Assembly: GCA_003241875.1 (NCBI GenBank)
Contig: QBLU01000005.1
Location: 34,392 to 98,391 of the forward strand
Direction of reading: 5' to 3'
DNA: 64,000 nt
Origin: Alphaproteobacteria bacterium
GTDB taxonomy: Bacteria > Pseudomonadota > Alphaproteobacteria > Sphingomonadales > Sphingomonadaceae
The notes beneath the pieces were generated by a model. The model saw only the letters and a list, made by a program, of their open reading frames with translations. It ran no database searches and had not been told where the DNA came from. The position numbers and the translations under genes are program-made. Shown here piece by piece: positions 6,079 to 15,126 of the stretch. Position 1 is the stretch's first letter; the number at the start of each line of letters is the position of its first letter.

Positions 6079-8912
6079 GATGGCGGCCCCTGCGGTTCGG
6101 CCGCAGCGCGTGCGGCCCGCTGGGAGATGTGGCTCAACTGGGCCAGCGCCAGCATGACCGCACCGAACACCACCGCGAACACGCCCAGGTCGAACAGCAT
6201 CGCGGTCGCCAGCTCGAACTTGCCGACGATCGGCAGGGTGAAATAGCCAAAGGCGCTGGCCAGGAAATTCGCCCCGAACAGCAGCGAGCCAAGGCCTGTC
6301 GCCACCGCGATGAGCACGCCGAAGGCGATCAGCACATGCTCGCCGATGCGGCGGCGGGCATCGCTCCAGTCGAAGCCCGACGCCAGATATTGCAGCAGGA
6401 TGGCGATCGCCGCGACCAGCGCCGCGACGAAGCCGCCGCCGGGTTCGTTGTGGCCGCGCAGGAAGATGAAGACGCCGGCGGACAGCACCAGCGGCAGCAG
6501 AATGCGGCTGGCCATCACGAACATCACCGGGTGCCGTTCCGGCGAATGCACCATGTCGGCCTGCCACGACCGCAGCCGCGCACCGGCCGATCCGCGCGTC
6601 GCGGTATCGAGCAGCGCATAGATGGCAAGGCCGGCAATGCCGAGCACGATGATCTCGCCCAGCGTATCGAAGGCGCGGAAATCGACCAGCGTGACATTGA
6701 CGATGTTGGTGCCGCCCCCCCCCGAATAGCTGTTGGCGACATGGTAATGGGAAATCGGATCGTTGGGATTGCGGGTCAGCATCGCCCAGGCGGCGGCACC
6801 TGCACCAAGGCCGCCCGACACCGCAAGGCCGGCATCCCGCCAGCGCCGCAGCGGGCTCGACAGCAGCGGTGGCGTTTTCGGCAGCAGGTTGAGCGCCAGC
6901 AGCAGCAGGATGATCGTCACCACCTCGACGGCGATCTGGGTCAGCGCGAGATCGGGCGCCGATAGATAGACAAAGGCGAGCGCAATCACCGTCCCGATGA
7001 CGCCGATGAAGATCAGCGCAACGAAGCGCCGGCGCTGGGCACGCAGCACCGCGACGGTCGCCGCGACCAGCAGGATCCAGGCGAGGACCGCCACCGGCGA
7101 GGCCGGCACGCCGGGACGCGAGCCGGTGAAGATGCCGCCGCCGACCATGGCACCGTCCACCGCCAGCAGCACGACCACGGCAAAGACCGCGAACACCATG
7201 CGTTGCAGCGACGGCGTGTGGACCGCGACTACCAGGCGACGCACACCGGCGTCGGTTGCCGCCAGACCGCGGTCGAACAGCCGCTTGGCATCGAGGTGCC
7301 GCGCGGTCTCGTACCATCCCAGCAGCGCCGCGTGCTGCCAGAGCAGCAGCACGCCGACCGCGATCGCGACGATGCTCATCGCCAGCGCCAGGTTGATGCC
7401 GTGCCAGAGCGACAGCCCGAGCGCCGGCGCCGGCGCGCCGATGACGGCGCCGGCGACCGATGCGACCAGCGGCCCGGCCAGTTGCATCGGCACCAGGCCG
7501 AGCAGGACGGCAATGGCGACAAGCACGGCCGGCGACAGCCACATGCCGACCCCCGGATCATGCGCCCGCGCGTGGTGCCCGGCATCCCGCGGCGCCCCGA
7601 AGAACAACCGGATGGCAAGCCGCAGCGAATAACCGGCCGACAGCGCCGCGGCGATCGTCGCCACCACAGGCACCAGCCAGGGCAGGCCGAACAGGCCGAT
7701 GGCCAGCGTTTCGTCGAGCATCATCTCCTTGGAAATGAACCCGCCCAGCGGCGGCAGCCCGGCCATCGCCGCCGCGGCAAGGGTCGCGACGATCGCCGTG
7801 ATTGGCATGACGCGGGCAAGGCCGCCCAGCCGGCGGATGTCGCGCGTGCCGGTTTCATGGTCGACGATCCCCGCCGACAGGAACAGCGCCGCCTTGAACA
7901 CCGCGTGGTTGATGATGTGGAAGACGGCGGCAACCGCGGCGAGCTCCAGCGAAAAGCCGAGCAGCATCACCAGCAGGCCGAGCTGGCTGATCGTTGAATA
8001 GGCGAGGATGCTCTTCAGGTCGTGGCGGAACAGCGCCACCCAGGCCCCAAAGGTCATGGTCACCAGCCCGACACCGGCGACGACGATGGTGTAGAGGTCC
8101 GTGCCCGCCAGCACCGGCCATAGCCGCGCCAGCAGGAAGACGCCGGCCTTCACCATGGTCGCGGAATGCAGATAGGCGCTGACGGGGGTGGGCGCCGCCA
8201 TCGCGTGCGGCAGCCAGAAATGAAACGGGAACTGCGCCGATTTGGTGAAGCAACCGATCAGGATGAGCAGCAGCATCACCGGATACAGCGGCGACGCCCG
8301 GACGATGTCGCCGCGCCCGAGGATGGTCAGCAGGTCGAAGGACCCGGCGGCCAGCCCGAGCAGCACCATCCCGGCGATCAGCACCAGCCCGCCCCCGCCG
8401 GTCACCGCGAGCGCCATGCGCGCGCCCTGCCGGGCCTCGGCCTTGTCCCGCCAGAAGCCGATGAGCAGGAACGACGACAGGCTGGTCAATTCCCAGAAGA
8501 CCAGCAGAAGCAGGACGTTGCCCGACAGCACGATACCAAGCATCGCACCCTGGAACAGCATCAGGCTGGCAAAGAAGCGCCCCGTTGCTTCCTCCGGCGC
8601 CAGGTAGAAATGCGCGAAAACCATGACCAGCAGCCCGATGCCGAGGATCAGCCCGGCGAACAGCAGCCCCAGCGGATCGAGCATCACCGTGAAATCGAGG
8701 CCGATAGCCGGCACCCAGGCCGCCGCGACGCGGGGAATTTCCCCCGCCAGCACGCGCGGCGCCAGCGACAGGATCAAGGCCAGCCCGGCGGCACTGGCGG
8801 CGGCGGCAAGTCCCGAATGCAGCGCCCGACGACCACCGCTGTTCACGGCAATGACCAGCGCCGCAACGAACGGCAACAGCACAAGACCATATAATGTCAG
8901 CGAGATCGCCAT
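6075..8912 (-). CDS. mnhA: Mrp-type Na+/H+ antiporter fused subunits A and B
   Basis: 945 residues. The first ~750 residues are a NuoL-like channel subunit with motifs such as 'VFWELTSLSSFLLIGFW' (about 138-154) and 'FHFWLPHAMAAPTPVSAYLHS' with the channel Lys/His. The final ~150 residues are MnhB-like, with 'RGHNEPGGGFVAALVAA' around 815. This A-B fusion is the usual form in alphaproteobacteria. First gene of the operon. A run of nine C at 6715-6723 encodes consecutive glycines and the frame stays open. No good ribosome binding site is visible before the ATG. The antiporter exports Na+ or K+ and supports pH and salt homeostasis. Confidence 0.92.
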   Translation of the reverse strand: MAISLTLYGLVLLPFVAALVIAVNSGGRRALHSGLAAAASAAGLALILSLAPRVLAGEIPRVAAAWVPAIGLDFTVMLDPLGLLFAGLILGIGLLVMVFAHFYLAPEEATGRFFASLMLFQGAMLGIVLSGNVLLLLVFWELTSLSSFLLIGFWRDKAEARQGARMALAVTGGGGLVLIAGMVLLGLAAGSFDLLTILGRGDIVRASPLYPVMLLLILIGCFTKSAQFPFHFWLPHAMAAPTPVSAYLHSATMVKAGVFLLARLWPVLAGTDLYTIVVAGVGLVTMTFGAWVALFRHDLKSILAYSTISQLGLLVMLLGFSLELAAVAAVFHIINHAVFKAALFLSAGIVDHETGTRDIRRLGGLARVMPITAIVATLAAAAMAGLPPLGGFISKEMMLDETLAIGLFGLPWLVPVVATIAAALSAGYSLRLAIRLFFGAPRDAGHHARAHDPGVGMWLSPAVLVAIAVLLGLVPMQLAGPLVASVAGAVIGAPAPALGLSLWHGINLALAMSIVAIAVGVLLLWQHAALLGWYETARHLDAKRLFDRGLAATDAGVRRLVVAVHTPSLQRMVFAVFAVVVLLAVDGAMVGGGIFTGSRPGVPASPVAVLAWILLVAATVAVLRAQRRRFVALIFIGVIGTVIALAFVYLSAPDLALTQIAVEVVTIILLLLALNLLPKTPPLLSSPLRRWRDAGLAVSGGLGAGAAAWAMLTRNPNDPISHYHVANSYSGGGGTNIVNVTLVDFRAFDTLGEIIVLGIAGLAIYALLDTATRGSAGARLRSWQADMVHSPERHPVMFVMASRILLPLVLSAGVFIFLRGHNEPGGGFVAALVAAIAILLQYLASGFDWSDARRRIGEHVLIAFGVLIAVATGLGSLLFGANFLASAFGYFTLPIVGKFELATAMLFDLGVFAVVFGAVMLALAQLSHISQRAARAAAEPQGPPS

Positions 8913-9035
8913 CGGACGGGCGTGGTCATCCTTCTACGGTTCAGCTTGGGAACGTGCCCCGGCCCGCCCCGATGTTCTAGGTGGTGAACGCGCGATTGTC
9001 ATGCCCTGCCGACCATGTCAGGGGGCGACGATACC

Positions 9036-10187
9036 CTAGCCGGTCAACCCCAATGCCAGCGCGATGCTGAGATAGATCGCCAGCGTCATCACCGCCGCGA
9101 ACGAGATCGCCACCGTGCGCCAGGCGGCGCCGAAGCGGCTGAGGCTGTAGGTGCCCTTCAACTGCGCATACCAGTGCAACGCCGGCGCAACGAAGATCAG
9201 CAGGCCGAAAAACATCCCGTTGGTGATATCCAGCGTCAGCGCGATGCTGCCGAGGATGAACAGCAGCGACATGAAGCTGATCGAATAGAGCGCGAACACG
9301 GCATGATCGTACATCCGCACGTTGCGGCGAAACGCGAACATCAGCCACAGCCACGGCAACGACAGCGGTACCAGCAGGAAGCTGAACTTGTAGATTTTAC
9401 CCTGCACCTTGTAGAGCGCCAGCTGCGGATTGCTCAGCGCCGCCCGTGCGCGTGCGTCGAGCGTGGCGTTGCCGAGATTGACGTCGATAGTGCCGGATTT
9501 GTAGGTTTCCTCGATCTGGCGGGTCATTTCGCCGGGAAAATCCATCGGTGACGCGATTTCGCCGTCCGCCCGCGCCTTCAGCCTGTCGCGTGCGGCCACG
9601 ACTCCGGTGCGCACCCCATTCAGCGCGGCGAGCTCGCCGGCGCCAGCGCCCTTTGACTTTGCAGCGGCGATGTCGCGGTCGAGGTTGGCGAGTTCGGTAT
9701 TGACCTTGGGCAGTTCGACGATCGCTTCGGCCTGGCTCAGCTGCTTGCCGTTGACATCGGTGGCGCCGCCGCCGGGCTTCACATGCACGAACGAGAACAC
9801 GAAGAACATCAGGAAGACGACGAGCAGGAACAGCGGCACCGGCGCGATATAGCGGGCGCGCTTGCCCTCGATATACTCGCGCGTCAATCGGCCGGGACGG
9901 AACAGCAGCATCGGCAGCGTCTTCCACGTCTTGCCGTCGAAATGCGTGATGCCATGGACGAACTCCTCGCCGACGTGGGCAAGGCTGCGGTGGACATGCG
10001 CCTGCTGGCCGCAGTTGGCGCAATAGTTGCCAGTCAGGTGCTGGCCGCAATTGGCGCATTCATGATGCGCGCCGGCGACCTCGGCGGCGTTGATGCCGCC
10101 TTTTCCGGTCGGGCGGTCGATCGCTCCGGCCACCAGGCCGGCATCGACCAATCCGCCCAGCGCATCGACATTGCCGTTCATCTTCAC
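9036..10187 (-). CDS. DUF3667 membrane protein with N-terminal zinc ribbon
   Basis: 383 residues. Near residues 44-62 there are two CxxC pairs ('CANCGQ' and 'YCANCGQQ') that form a zinc ribbon. They are followed by the typical DUF3667 block 'LPMLLFRPGRLTREYIEGKRARYIAP' (split here around 93-118) and one membrane helix. A ~130-residue extramembrane region rich in Ala, Lys and Asp lies between this helix and a C-terminal group of about three helices. Function unknown in the family. It lies divergently from ssb and upstream of the mnh operon on the same strand, with a 123-base gap in which I see no further gene. Confidence 0.8.
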   Translation of the reverse strand: MKMNGNVDALGGLVDAGLVAGAIDRPTGKGGINAAEVAGAHHECANCGQHLTGNYCANCGQQAHVHRSLAHVGEEFVHGITHFDGKTWKTLPMLLFRPGRLTREYIEGKRARYIAPVPLFLLVVFLMFFVFSFVHVKPGGGATDVNGKQLSQAEAIVELPKVNTELANLDRDIAAAKSKGAGAGELAALNGVRTGVVAARDRLKARADGEIASPMDFPGEMTRQIEETYKSGTIDVNLGNATLDARARAALSNPQLALYKVQGKIYKFSFLLVPLSLPWLWLMFAFRRNVRMYDHAVFALYSISFMSLLFILGSIALTLDITNGMFFGLLIFVAPALHWYAQLKGTYSLSRFGAAWRTVAISFAAVMTLAIYLSIALALGLTG

Positions 10188-10296
10188 CCCGCCAGCCGCA
10201 GCGCAAAAATGACCCGAATCAGGGTTTGGAGCAAGCCGCGGCGTTGCGGCGCTGCCCGCGCACCTCTAGGATGGTCGAAAGAGGAGAATTCGACAG

Positions 10297-10797
10297 ATGG
10301 CAGGCGTGAACAAGGTGATCCTGGTCGGACGGCTGGGCAAGGATCCGGAGACGAAGAGCTTTGCCAACGGCGGTTCGGTGACCCAGTTCACCATGGCGAC
10401 ATCGGAAAACTGGCGCGACAAGCAATCGGGCGAGCGCAAGGAAAAGACCGAATGGCACAACATCGTCATTCGCAACGAGAATATCGGCAAGGTGGCGCAG
10501 CAGTACCTCCGCAAGGGCAGCGAAGTGTACATCGAAGGCAGCATCGCCAGCCGCAAATACCAGGATAACAGCGGCGCCGAACGCTACATCACCGAGATCG
10601 TCGTCGGCCCGTTCAAGGGCGAGCTGAGCCTGATCGGCGGCCGCGACGGCGGCGGCGCAGCGCAGGGCGGCGGCGCCTCCGGCGGCTATGGCGGCGGCAA
10701 CGACTATGGCGCCCCGGCCAGCAGCGGTGGCTATGGCGGCGGCAACAAGCGCCCGGCGGCGTTCGACGACGACCTGAACGACGACGTGCCGTTCTAG
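10297..10797 (+). CDS. ssb: Single-stranded DNA-binding protein
   Basis: 166 residues. The N-terminal OB fold (1-110) carries SSB hallmarks: '[16 protein letters not shown]', '[19 protein letters not shown]', '[17 protein letters not shown]'. The linker is rich in Gly, Ser and Tyr (about 115-150), and the C-terminus is the acidic tip '[10 protein letters not shown]' that recruits replication and repair partners. A strong ribosome binding site (AGAGGAG) precedes the ATG. Followed by an intrinsic terminator. Confidence 0.97.
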   Translation: MAGVNKVILVGRLGKDPETKSFANGGSVTQFTMATSENWRDKQSGERKEKTEWHNIVIRNENIGKVAQQYLRKGSEVYIEGSIASRKYQDNSGAERYITEIVVGPFKGELSLIGGRDGGGAAQGGGASGGYGGGNDYGAPASSGGYGGGNKRPAAFDDDLNDDVPF

Positions 10798-10835
10798 GAG
10801 GTACTCCTCTTAAAGCGAGATGCAAAAACGACTTG

Positions 10836-10860
10836 GGGCCCCGGAAACGGGGCCCTTTTT
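10836..10860 (+). terminator. Intrinsic terminator after ssb
   Basis: An 8-bp perfect stem GGGCCCCG / CGGGGCCC with a GAAA tetraloop, directly followed by TTTTT. It sits 38 bases after the ssb stop and just before the 3' end of the convergent gene. Confidence 0.9.
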
Positions 10861-10865
10861 GCGGC

Positions 10866-12782
10866 CTAGACGGGGACCGAGATCACCTTGCCGGCGAAGA
10901 CCTGCTGCCAGCTTTCGATCTCGTCGATCACGATGTCGTCGAGCGCGTGGGCGAGGGCGGCGACTTCGCCATAGCGCAGCCGCGCGTCGGCGGTGGTCGC
11001 GAGCGTCGCGACCCTGGCCGCGAGACCTTCGAATTTTGCGGCGGCAACCTCGGAAATGGCCGCGAAGCGCTCGAAATCGCCGAAATAGCGAATGCCGGCA
11101 AAGGCGCCGCCGAGCGCCGGCAGGGCGACACCGAGGAAGGTGAACAGCTTTGCGGCCTTTTCGGCCAGGTGCGGCGCGCCGAGCACCATCAGCAAATAGA
11201 GGGACACCGTCACGACGGCCGCGGTGAACATCCGTTCCGAGGCATGGTCTAGATTGTGGTGGACCCGCGTCAGCCGCACCGCCTTGGCGCGATGATAGCG
11301 CGCCTGCGTGGTGGCGGCGTCACCGATCAGCGCCAGCACGCCGCGCAGATAGGCGACGGTCACCGCCATCGCCGGCAGGCCGCGCGCGCGCAGCAACTGG
11401 CGGGCATGATGTTCGGGCCACAGCGTCTCGCCGCCCTGGGGCCAGCGCGCCGGCGCGCGGACGGCACCCGCCAGCAGCATGATCGGGGCATGGCGCAGAT
11501 ATTCGGCGACACGGCGGGTTTCGAACCAGCGGCCGTGCCAGCGGTGGCGGCGGCCGGTGCCGGTGATGGCGATGATGGTCGCGAGCAAGGCGAACTCGAA
11601 AAGCGCGAACGGCCATTTCCACGCCGGGGCGACCAGCGGCAGATAGGCGACACCGCCGATGATGGCGAATGCCGACAACAGGAAGTTCAACACCATGCCG
11701 CCACGATAGGCATCGGAGAGGAAGGTCGACAGCGCGTCGGCCCAGGCAAAGCGCGGCAGCACATCGGTGGCGATGCCCTCGACAAGCCGGGCGTCGACGC
11801 CGGGCAGCGCATGGGCCGTGGTCAGCAGCGGCGCCGCCGAGCCGCTGGCGATCGTCGCCGGGGCTTCGTAGCGCTGGACGAGCGAGCGCAGCGGGCGCGG
11901 CTCGCCGCCGAACACGGCCTCCACGCGGCGATAGGCGTGGAAGCGGCGCCGGCTGTGCGGGTGCCATTTTTCGGTGTGGAAGCGAATCGCGCGGGCCCGG
12001 GCATCGGCACCGGGCGGCGAGCAGAGCGTCGCCAGCAGCGCCGCCACCTCGGCGCGCGGCACCGGTGGCCCCGGCGCCAGCAGCGCCTCCGGCGAGCGGA
12101 TGATCCGCCAGTCCTCGGGCGCCGATGCGTCGATCCAGAGGACCGGGCCACCCTGTTCGAGCATGGCGGCGATGCTGTGGCGGGTGCCGCCCAGCGGCTG
12201 CGGTGCCGCACCATCCCAGATGGCGACGAGCAGGTCGGACTGTTCGACCATGACGCGGCCGGCCATCGCGGCGCGTTCCGACACCAGCGCGTCAAAATCC
12301 GAAGCCTCGCCGGCCGCATGCGCGAGCAGCGCAGTGGTAACGGTGGCATCCTGCTCGGCGAGCGCAAAGACGTGCGCCCTCGCCGTCATGCCGTCGATCG
12401 CCGCGAGCCGCGCCGCCGCGTCCCGCCCGGCCGGTGCGGCCCCGGCGAGCAGGGCATGCGCGTCGGCGGTGCTTTCGGGATGGGCGTTGATCGCCCGGTT
12501 GAGCGCCGGACCGAACGGCAGCGGCGCCACCAGCTGCCAGCCACGCGCCAGCGCCAGTTCGGCCGCCATCAGGTCGGCACCATGGGCAAGGAGGGCGTGG
12601 AGGCGGATCGTGGTACCATCGGCAGCCGCGGCGGCGACCATGGCGAAGAGCGCTTCTAGGGCTGCTGCGATCGCGTCCTCGTTGGCGCGAAAGGCGGCAT
12701 TGCTGCAGCGATGGCCGGTCACGCCGAGACTGAAGCCCGGCGCCGGCAAGGATGGAAGCGGCCCCCCCGCGGATGACACCAT
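10866..12782 (-). CDS. SLOG-like nucleotide-sensor domain fused to a SLATT-like membrane module
   Basis: 638 residues, no enzyme family recognised. The N-terminal ~220 residues read as a Rossmann-type SLOG domain: 'GVTGHR' (20-25), then 'HGADLMAAELALARGWQLVAP' beginning at 67 (as in DprA/LOG proteins), then 'SDLLVAIWDG' (182-191) and 'GGTRHSIA' (198-205). The C-terminal part has four predicted membrane helices (about 363-385, 391-408, 519-535, 546-564). A soluble stretch with 'HRWHGRWFETRRVAEYLR' (413-430) resembles the SLATT family, whose members are proposed pore-forming effectors controlled by nucleotide-sensing domains. The family assignment is by eye. Convergent with ssb and divergent from the TIR gene, sharing a ~95-base promoter region with it. 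Confidence 0.65.
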   Translation of the reverse strand: MVSSAGGPLPSLPAPGFSLGVTGHRCSNAAFRANEDAIAAALEALFAMVAAAAADGTTIRLHALLAHGADLMAAELALARGWQLVAPLPFGPALNRAINAHPESTADAHALLAGAAPAGRDAAARLAAIDGMTARAHVFALAEQDATVTTALLAHAAGEASDFDALVSERAAMAGRVMVEQSDLLVAIWDGAAPQPLGGTRHSIAAMLEQGGPVLWIDASAPEDWRIIRSPEALLAPGPPVPRAEVAALLATLCSPPGADARARAIRFHTEKWHPHSRRRFHAYRRVEAVFGGEPRPLRSLVQRYEAPATIASGSAAPLLTTAHALPGVDARLVEGIATDVLPRFAWADALSTFLSDAYRGGMVLNFLLSAFAIIGGVAYLPLVAPAWKWPFALFEFALLATIIAITGTGRRHRWHGRWFETRRVAEYLRHAPIMLLAGAVRAPARWPQGGETLWPEHHARQLLRARGLPAMAVTVAYLRGVLALIGDAATTQARYHRAKAVRLTRVHHNLDHASERMFTAAVVTVSLYLLMVLGAPHLAEKAAKLFTFLGVALPALGGAFAGIRYFGDFERFAAISEVAAAKFEGLAARVATLATTADARLRYGEVAALAHALDDIVIDEIESWQQVFAGKVISVPV

Positions 12783-12824
12783 GACAGCATCGTAGCCGCC
12801 GGCATTGGCATGACAAGGGCCATC

Positions 12825-12853
12825 TTGTTGGCGTGGGGGAACCGGCCTAATCT
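12825..12853 (+). promoter_or_regulatory. Candidate sigma70-type promoter for the TIR gene
   Basis: TTGTTG (12825-12830) and TAATCT (12848-12853) are separated by exactly 17 bases, close to the consensus. Transcription would start near 12860, downstream of the first possible ATG (12810) and upstream of the ATG at 12879, which supports the latter start. Not tested; chance matches occur. Confidence 0.45.
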
Positions 12854-12878
12854 TTCGGCAAGGTTACCAAGGGTGGCA

Positions 12879-14822
12879 ATGACGGGCGAGACAGCAGCAA
12901 CGGGCGCGATGTCGGTGTTCGTCAGCTATTCACGCGACGACCGCAAGCGGGCGCTGCCGGTCATCGCGGCGCTGGAAGCCGCCGGCTATCGGGTTTGGTG
13001 GGACGGCCTGCTCGAAGGTGGGGAGCGGTTTTCGCACACCACCGACCAGGCGCTGGAGACGGCCGCGGCGGTGGTGGTGCTGTGGTCGCGGACCAGCATC
13101 GGCTCGCATTGGGTCCATGACGAGGCGACCCGCGGGCGTGACCGCAAGCGGCTGGTGCCACTGAGCCTCGATGGCAGCGAGCCGCCGCTGGGGTTTCGCC
13201 AGTTCCAGGTGATCGACATCAGCGCCAGCCGCATGAAGCCGGGCGACCCGGCGACCGAGGCGATGCTGCGCGCGGTGGCGGCCCTTCACGATATGCCGCC
13301 GGACCGGCCGGTGGCGAAAGCCCGAACCGTCGACCGGCGCCGTCTGATGCTCGGCGGCGGCGCCCTGGTCGCTGCGGCGGGCGTGGCGGTCGCGGTGACG
13401 CGCCCCTGGGCAAAATCGCCATCGGCGGTGGTGCCGCCGGTGCAGGCCGCGAGCATCGCGGTGCTGCCGTTCGCCAACCTCAGCGCCGATGCCGAGCAGA
13501 CCTATTTTTCGGAAGGGCTGGCCGCCGAGGTGCGGTCCGAACTGGCGCGCAACCCGCGGCTGCAGGTGGTGGCACAGGCGTCGTCGAACCGTTTTCGCAC
13601 CCGCGCCGAGGATGCCCGCGCCATGGCGCGACAATTGGGGGTGGCCTATCTCCTCGACGGCAATGTCCGCCGGGCGGGCGACCGGGTTCGCGTTGCCGCC
13701 GAGCTGATCGATGGCCGCACCGGGTTCAGCCGGTGGAGCGAGGGGTTCGAACGCCCGATCGCCGACGTGTTCGCGGTGCAGGACGAGATTGCCGGTGCGG
13801 TCGCCGCGGCGCTGAGCGTCGAATTGGGCGGCAAGGGCGCTGCCGCGACCGCCGCCCGTCCGATCGGCGGCACCGGCAATGTCGCGGCGTTCGATGCATA
13901 TCTGCGGGGACGCGAGCTGCTGGCGCTGGGCACCGACGAGGCCTCCGACCGCGCGGCGCTGGCGCGTTTCGACGAGGCGCTGCGGCTCGACCCCGGCTAT
14001 GGCGCGGCCCATGCGGCGCGGTCGCGGACGCTGGCGGTGATCGGTAATCAGCACGCGAGCGGCGCCGCGCGACCGGCGGTCTATGCCGAAGCGATCGCCG
14101 CGGCGCAGCGCGCTGTCGAACTGGCGCCGCAGCTCGCCGACGGCTGGTCGGCGCTGGGCTTTGCGCTGTTCAACGGCAAGCTCGATGCGGCGGCGGCGCG
14201 GCCGGCGTTCGAGCGTTCGGCGGCGCTCGGCCCGGGCGACGCCGATGTGCTCAGCCGCTTTGCGCTGTTCAGCGCGCGCACCGGGCGGTTCGAGGCGGCG
14301 CGGGCGGCGATCGCCCGGGCGACGACGCTCGACCCGCTCAACGCCCGTGCCTTTCGACTGGCCGGCGAGGTCGAGTATGTGGCGCGCAACTATGCCGGGG
14401 CCGTGCCGCTGATCGAAAAGGCCCTGGCGCTCAACCCCAAGATGGGTGTCGCCCATGCGGCAATCGGCTTTGCGCTGCTGGCCCAGAACCGCCTCAAGGA
14501 GGCTGAAGCCGCCTTCCGGACCGAGCCGAACAGCCTGTTCGGTCTGACCGGGCTCGCGATCGCCCAGCTCCGGCTGGGCGACCGCGCCGCCGCGGAACGG
14601 GCGTTTGCGTCGCTGGTCAGCGAGCATGGCGATGTTGCGCTCTACCAGCAGGCCCAGGTGCTGGCGCAGTGGAACCAGCCCGAGCGCGCCATGGCCACGC
14701 TGGCCCGCGCGCGGCAATTGGGCGATGCCGGGCTGGTGTATCTGCGCAACGACCCGCTGCTCGATCCGGTCCGGGCAGCGCCGGGCTTTTCCGAATTGCT
14801 AAAGGGACTGGGTTTTGTTTAA
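12879..14822 (+). CDS. TIR domain, membrane helix, FlgO/TolB-N-like domain and TPR protein
   Basis: 647 residues from the chosen ATG (an in-frame ATG at 12810 lies before the candidate promoter; ATG 12909 is also possible). A TIR domain (about 11-125) begins 'MSVFVSYSRDD' and contains 'SHWVHDEA', whose Trp and Glu (Glu82) align with the catalytic 'DWVHKE' of the SARM1 NADase, so it may cleave NAD+. One membrane helix follows (about 156-175). Next is a region 'SIAVLPFANLSADAEQTYF' (from ~192) typical of proteins that pair a sensor with a FlgO/TolB-N-like domain, and then several TPR repeats to the end. Orientation would put TIR in the cytoplasm and the TPR part in the periplasm. It sits divergent from the SLOG-SLATT-like gene and 27 bases upstream of a lipoprotein gene. 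Confidence 0.85.
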   Translation: MTGETAATGAMSVFVSYSRDDRKRALPVIAALEAAGYRVWWDGLLEGGERFSHTTDQALETAAAVVVLWSRTSIGSHWVHDEATRGRDRKRLVPLSLDGSEPPLGFRQFQVIDISASRMKPGDPATEAMLRAVAALHDMPPDRPVAKARTVDRRRLMLGGGALVAAAGVAVAVTRPWAKSPSAVVPPVQAASIAVLPFANLSADAEQTYFSEGLAAEVRSELARNPRLQVVAQASSNRFRTRAEDARAMARQLGVAYLLDGNVRRAGDRVRVAAELIDGRTGFSRWSEGFERPIADVFAVQDEIAGAVAAALSVELGGKGAAATAARPIGGTGNVAAFDAYLRGRELLALGTDEASDRAALARFDEALRLDPGYGAAHAARSRTLAVIGNQHASGAARPAVYAEAIAAAQRAVELAPQLADGWSALGFALFNGKLDAAAARPAFERSAALGPGDADVLSRFALFSARTGRFEAARAAIARATTLDPLNARAFRLAGEVEYVARNYAGAVPLIEKALALNPKMGVAHAAIGFALLAQNRLKEAEAAFRTEPNSLFGLTGLAIAQLRLGDRAAAERAFASLVSEHGDVALYQQAQVLAQWNQPERAMATLARARQLGDAGLVYLRNDPLLDPVRAAPGFSELLKGLGFV

Positions 14823-14849
14823 CCTGTGCATTCATCTCGGGGAACGAAC

Positions 14850-15110
14850 ATGCGCATCATGATCCTGACGGTATTGGGCGCGGCCTTGCTGCTGACGGCC
14901 TGCGGCAAGGCGAAGGAAGCCCCTGCAACCGAATCCGCGCCGGCGATGACAAGCGATGCCATGGTCGGCGGCGATGAAGCCCGCAGCCAGGCCAACGACG
15001 ACCGGACCGACGCGAACGACGACCGCACCGGGGCAAATGATGACCGGACCGGCGCAAACGACGATCGCACCGGCGCGAACGACGACCGGACCGGGCCCGA
15101 CGACAACTAG
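14850..15110 (+). CDS. Small lipoprotein with DDRTGAN heptad tandem repeats
   Basis: 86 residues from the ATG at 14850, chosen because GGGGAA lies just upstream and because the product then begins with a lipoprotein signal peptide ending in 'LLLTAC' (Cys18). After a short Ala/Glu linker the protein is five copies of a seven-residue unit (DDRTGAN, first copy DDRTDAN) ending 'GPDDN'. It is highly acidic and surely disordered. No family recognised. It lies 27 bases after the TIR-TPR gene and is probably cotranscribed with it. The repeat number may vary between strains. Confidence 0.65.
   Translation: MRIMILTVLGAALLLTACGKAKEAPATESAPAMTSDAMVGGDEARSQANDDRTDANDDRTGANDDRTGANDDRTGANDDRTGPDDN
14997..15101 (+). 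repeat. Five 21-bp tandem repeats inside the lipoprotein gene
   Basis: The unit is close to GACGACCGGACCGGCGCAAAC, 21 bases long and in frame, repeated five times with scattered third-position changes (for example GATGACCGG, GACGATCGC). Silent differences between copies show that the peptide repeat is under selection or that the duplication is not very recent. Confidence 0.85.
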
Positions 15111-15126
15111 AGTCGATTGCCGTCAT

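Noticed and set aside
6715-6723. Run of nine C in the mnhAB gene as a possible frameshift site
   Set aside because: The frame is open and encodes conserved sequence on both sides; the run simply codes for glycines.
11256-12659. Plus-strand open frame opposite the SLOG-SLATT-like gene
   Set aside because: Arg/Gly/Gln-rich nonsense-type translation; the minus frame has helices, SLOG motifs and a start next to a promoter region.
12837-12866. GGAAC...GTT as a general-stress (EcfG) promoter
   Set aside because: The spacing is about 20 bases instead of 16-17 and the second element lacks the expected C.
12810-12878. Earlier ATG of the TIR-TPR gene
   Set aside because: It lies upstream of the best promoter match and adds residues unrelated to the TIR fold.
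14997-15101. Tandem repeats as a CRISPR array
   Set aside because: The units are contiguous, in frame, 21 bases long and have no unique spacers; they encode peptide repeats.
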